DNA of 64,000 nucleotides from Turneriella sp. Lineage in GTDB: Bacteria > Spirochaetota > Leptospiria > Turneriellales > Turneriellaceae. Positions 62,173 to 64,000 of the stretch are shown piece after piece. The notes under the pieces were generated by a model. That model saw only the letters and a program-made list of their open reading frames with translations, did not search any database and was not told the DNA's origin. Position numbers and translations under genes: made by a program. Location: the NCBI GenBank assembly GCA_019186965.1, contig JABARV010000002.1:62001-126000 (forward strand), given 5' to 3'. The stretch's first letter is position 1; every line of letters starts with the position of its first letter.

Positions 62173-62421
62173 ATGGTGCGCAAAAAAGAGAAAATCCCAC
62201 TTTTAGAACGTTCGTTGAGTACGCTTGCGCTCGGCGAAAGTGGCGTCGTGGTACGCACTCCCACCCAAAACGAACGCCTTGCTGAAATCGGGATTGTCAA
62301 AGGCGAAAAGGTAACCCTTGTCCAAGTGGCGCCTTTGGGAGATCCCGTTGTGGTAGAAGTGTTGGATACGCCGATTATCTTGCGCCGTTCTGATTTAGCC
62401 GAGGTAATGGTGCACACATGA
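62173..62421 (+). CDS. feoA: Ferrous iron transport accessory protein FeoA
   Basis: This is an 82-residue SH3-like cytosolic partner of FeoB. SLSTLALGESGVVVRTPTQNERLAEIGIVKGEKVTLVQVAPLGDPVVVEVLDTPIILRRSDLAEVMV fits the FeoA domain (GxxxRLxxLGxxxGxxVxxVxxxPxGDPxxxxxxGxxxxLRxxEA). Its stop overlaps the feoB start (ATGA), which implies coupling. No ribosome-binding site is visible; the palindrome takes its place. Confidence 0.92.
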   Translation: MVRKKEKIPLLERSLSTLALGESGVVVRTPTQNERLAEIGIVKGEKVTLVQVAPLGDPVVVEVLDTPIILRRSDLAEVMVHT

Positions 62422-64000
62422 AAATAAAAATTGCGCTCGCGGGAAATCCCAACGCAGGTAAGACGACGGTCTTCAACGCGCTTTGCGGTGCGCGGCAACG
62501 CACCGGCAACTTTGCGGGTGTCACCGTGGAAAAAAAATCTGGCACGTTAAAAGAACATTCAGAAATTGAAATCCTCGACGTACCGGGAACGTACAGCCTT
62601 AAAGCAAAGTCAACCGACGAAACCATCGCGGCGAACGTGCTTACCGGCAATTACGCGGGTGAAACAAAACCTGATATTGTTTTGGTGATTATCGACGCCT
62701 CGAACCTCAAGCGCTCGCTCTATTTAGTCGGCCAGCTCCAAGAGTTGGGCGTGCCGATGTTGGGCGCAGTTACAATGACTGACATCGCGGCGCGGCGGGG
62801 ATTGACTCTCGACATCCAAAAACTCGAACACGCATTGGGATTTCCTCTGTGCGAAGTGACAAAGGCCACGGGGGATCAAATTGCAGCGCTCACCCAAAAG
62901 ATTGTGACGAGTGCATCTTCTAAAACTATTTCGCAATCGAGTATAAGAAGAAATCATGCTAAAAAAGCAACACGCCCTCGATTCACCAACGACGCCAACG
63001 AAATGGAGGTGCGTTACCGTACCATCGATGCCATACTCAAAAAAGTAATCATAAAAGCATTGCGCCCACCCACGTCAATCACCGCGCGCATTGATCGTGT
63101 CTTGACACACCGCCTCTTTGGGCTTTTTGCATTTACAGTCATCATCGGCAGCGTATTTTTTAGCATCTACGCCGGTGCACAGCCGATGATGGACGGCATC
63201 GACGGCACGATGAAAATGTTTGGCGGTTGGGTGCGTTCGGGTCTTAGTAGTTATCCCGTGACCGCATCGCTCATCGCCGACGGTATGATTGCCGGCGCAG
63301 GGTCGGTCATCGTCTTTTTGCCGCAAATTATGATTTTATTCTTCTTTATATCTGTGCTTGAAGAGACGGGGTATATGGCGCGTGCGGCGTTTATGGTCGA
63401 TAAACTTTTGGGTTGGACTGGCCTCAATGGGCGCTCGTTTATTCCGCTCCTTTCGAGTTTTGCGTGCGCCATCCCTGGGATTTTGTCTGCGCGTGCGATG
63501 CCCAATGGCCGTGCGCGGATGGCAACAATTCTTGTTGCTCCGCTCATGTCGTGCTCGGCGCGGCTGCCGGTGTATGTTCTTTTTATCGGTGCGTTCATCG
63601 AGCCGCGTGCGGGGGCACTCTGGGCGGCGGTGGCGCTCTTTGGGATGCACCTTGTGGGCATCGTTGTCGCGCTGCCTTTAGCTTACTTACTCAACCGCAA
63701 AGTCTTGAAGGCAGGCGAAGGTACGTTTATGCTCGAGCTACCCGAATACCGCCTGCCGCACTGGCCCAATGTGTTCCGCCGTGTGTACGACGCGGGGAGT
63801 GATTTTATTAAAACCGTGGGGACGATTGTCTTTGCACTCTCGGTTGTAATTTGGGCGCTCGTTTATTTTCCGCACAGCGAAAAGACGTATAACAAAGAGC
63901 TATCTACCTTTGCGCAAAGTCTGCAACTCAACTCGGCGTCGCTCACTAAAATCTTAAACAAAGAAAAACCCACAGAGAAAGAAGAAGCCATCAAGACCGA
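62418..64000 (+). CDS. feoB: Ferrous iron transporter FeoB (3' truncated by window)
   Basis: This is a G-protein-coupled inner-membrane iron(II) permease. The N-terminal GTPase domain carries AGNPNAGKTTVFNAL (G1), TGNFAGVTVEKKSG, DVPGTYSL (G3) and TMTD (G4). A charged spacer leads to the membrane domain. That domain begins with RIDRVLTHRLFGLFAFTVI and contains two gate repeats with conserved Cys: LLSSFACAIPGILSARAM and APLMSCSARLPVYVLFIG. About 527 residues are present, and the reading frame is open at the end. The gene is GC-rich. Confidence 0.95.
   Translation, partial: MKIKIALAGNPNAGKTTVFNALCGARQRTGNFAGVTVEKKSGTLKEHSEIEILDVPGTYSLKAKSTDETIAANVLTGNYAGETKPDIVLVIIDASNLKRSLYLVGQLQELGVPMLGAVTMTDIAARRGLTLDIQKLEHALGFPLCEVTKATGDQIAALTQKIVTSASSKTISQSSIRRNHAKKATRPRFTNDANEMEVRYRTIDAILKKVIIKALRPPTSITARIDRVLTHRLFGLFAFTVIIGSVFFSIYAGAQPMMDGIDGTMKMFGGWVRSGLSSYPVTASLIADGMIAGAGSVIVFLPQIMILFFFISVLEETGYMARAAFMVDKLLGWTGLNGRSFIPLLSSFACAIPGILSARAMPNGRARMATILVAPLMSCSARLPVYVLFIGAFIEPRAGALWAAVALFGMHLVGIVVALPLAYLLNRKVLKAGEGTFMLELPEYRLPHWPNVFRRVYDAGSDFIKTVGTIVFALSVVIWALVYFPHSEKTYNKELSTFAQSLQLNSASLTKILNKEKPTEKEEAIKT

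Overview
The window most likely comes from a spirochaete, probably of the Leptospirales type. It carries a core flagellin of the spirochaete FlaB type, a FlaA-type filament sheath protein, an FlgF/FlgG-like rod protein and an FhlB-like export fragment. It also has LPS genes (lpxK, two family-9 glycosyltransferases, a WbpE-like aminotransferase, a possible O-antigen ligase), a type II secretion GspC, and several large lipoproteins with Leptospira-style DUF1566 (Lcl) domains. The exact genus cannot be fixed from the sequence alone.

Layout. 1-2105: end of an RND efflux pump. 2141-6691 (minus): flgF-like, dgt, tRNA-Gln, ispE, atpZ, wbpE. 6692-7155: a decayed insertion sequence or MITE. 7156-9903: gspC, tRNA-Arg, prpD. 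9926-11024: flaB with a sigma28-like promoter, unusual 3' hairpins and a terminator. 11111-14922: two lipoproteins. 15074-17156: tandem repeats, eno and a membrane protein. 17140-18305: a CAP protein and trmD. 18440-23536: glmU-like, prs, rplY, a Pth-like gene with altered catalytic residues, tilS and a GT9 gene. 23610-26169: OmpA-like protein, lipoprotein, ECF sigma factor and a small membrane protein, probably an envelope-stress unit. 26302-32037: an iron/haem locus with Fur-like operators (a duplicated lipoprotein, TonB receptor, HmuY-like lipoprotein, PepSY protein and an exported CbiX/CbiK-type chelatase). 32228-37087: ssb-like gene, 5-FCL, leuS and rluA. 37168-41328: a large lipoprotein and an outer-membrane protein. 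41473-42842: a gene remnant and a DUF4143 ATPase. 42912-50342: transporter, GT9, outer-membrane protein, gpmA, ruvC and a DUF2339 protein. 50440-56801: remA-like, yicC, lpxK, flaA-like, upp and an oppF-like ATPase. 56887-61896: HD-GYP-like protein, flagellar-type fragments, a WaaL-like protein and a DEAD-box helicase. 61979-64000: an feo iron(II) uptake operon running off the end.

Two themes stand out. The first is iron: a HmuY/TonB haem locus in which an exported class II chelatase sits with the uptake genes, plus feoAB behind a 46-residue CXXC membrane protein, with Fur-like sites at each. The second is an unusual density of palindromes, many inside genes and in frame. They include two kinds of 57-bp two-hairpin unit in rluA, long inverted repeats in leuS, a shared EcoRI-centred palindrome of about 18-20 bp in ispE, trmD and just before feoA, a hairpin family with a constant TAACTA apex and covarying arms, and a 23-bp perfect inverted repeat after flaB. 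Together they look like a palindromic-element system comparable in style to the in-gene elements of Rickettsia.

Base and codon use is uneven. The RND, prpD, haem, gpmA/ruvC and feo genes are more GC-rich than the rest by eye, which could mean transfer or different expression. All assignments come from reading motifs; no database search was possible.
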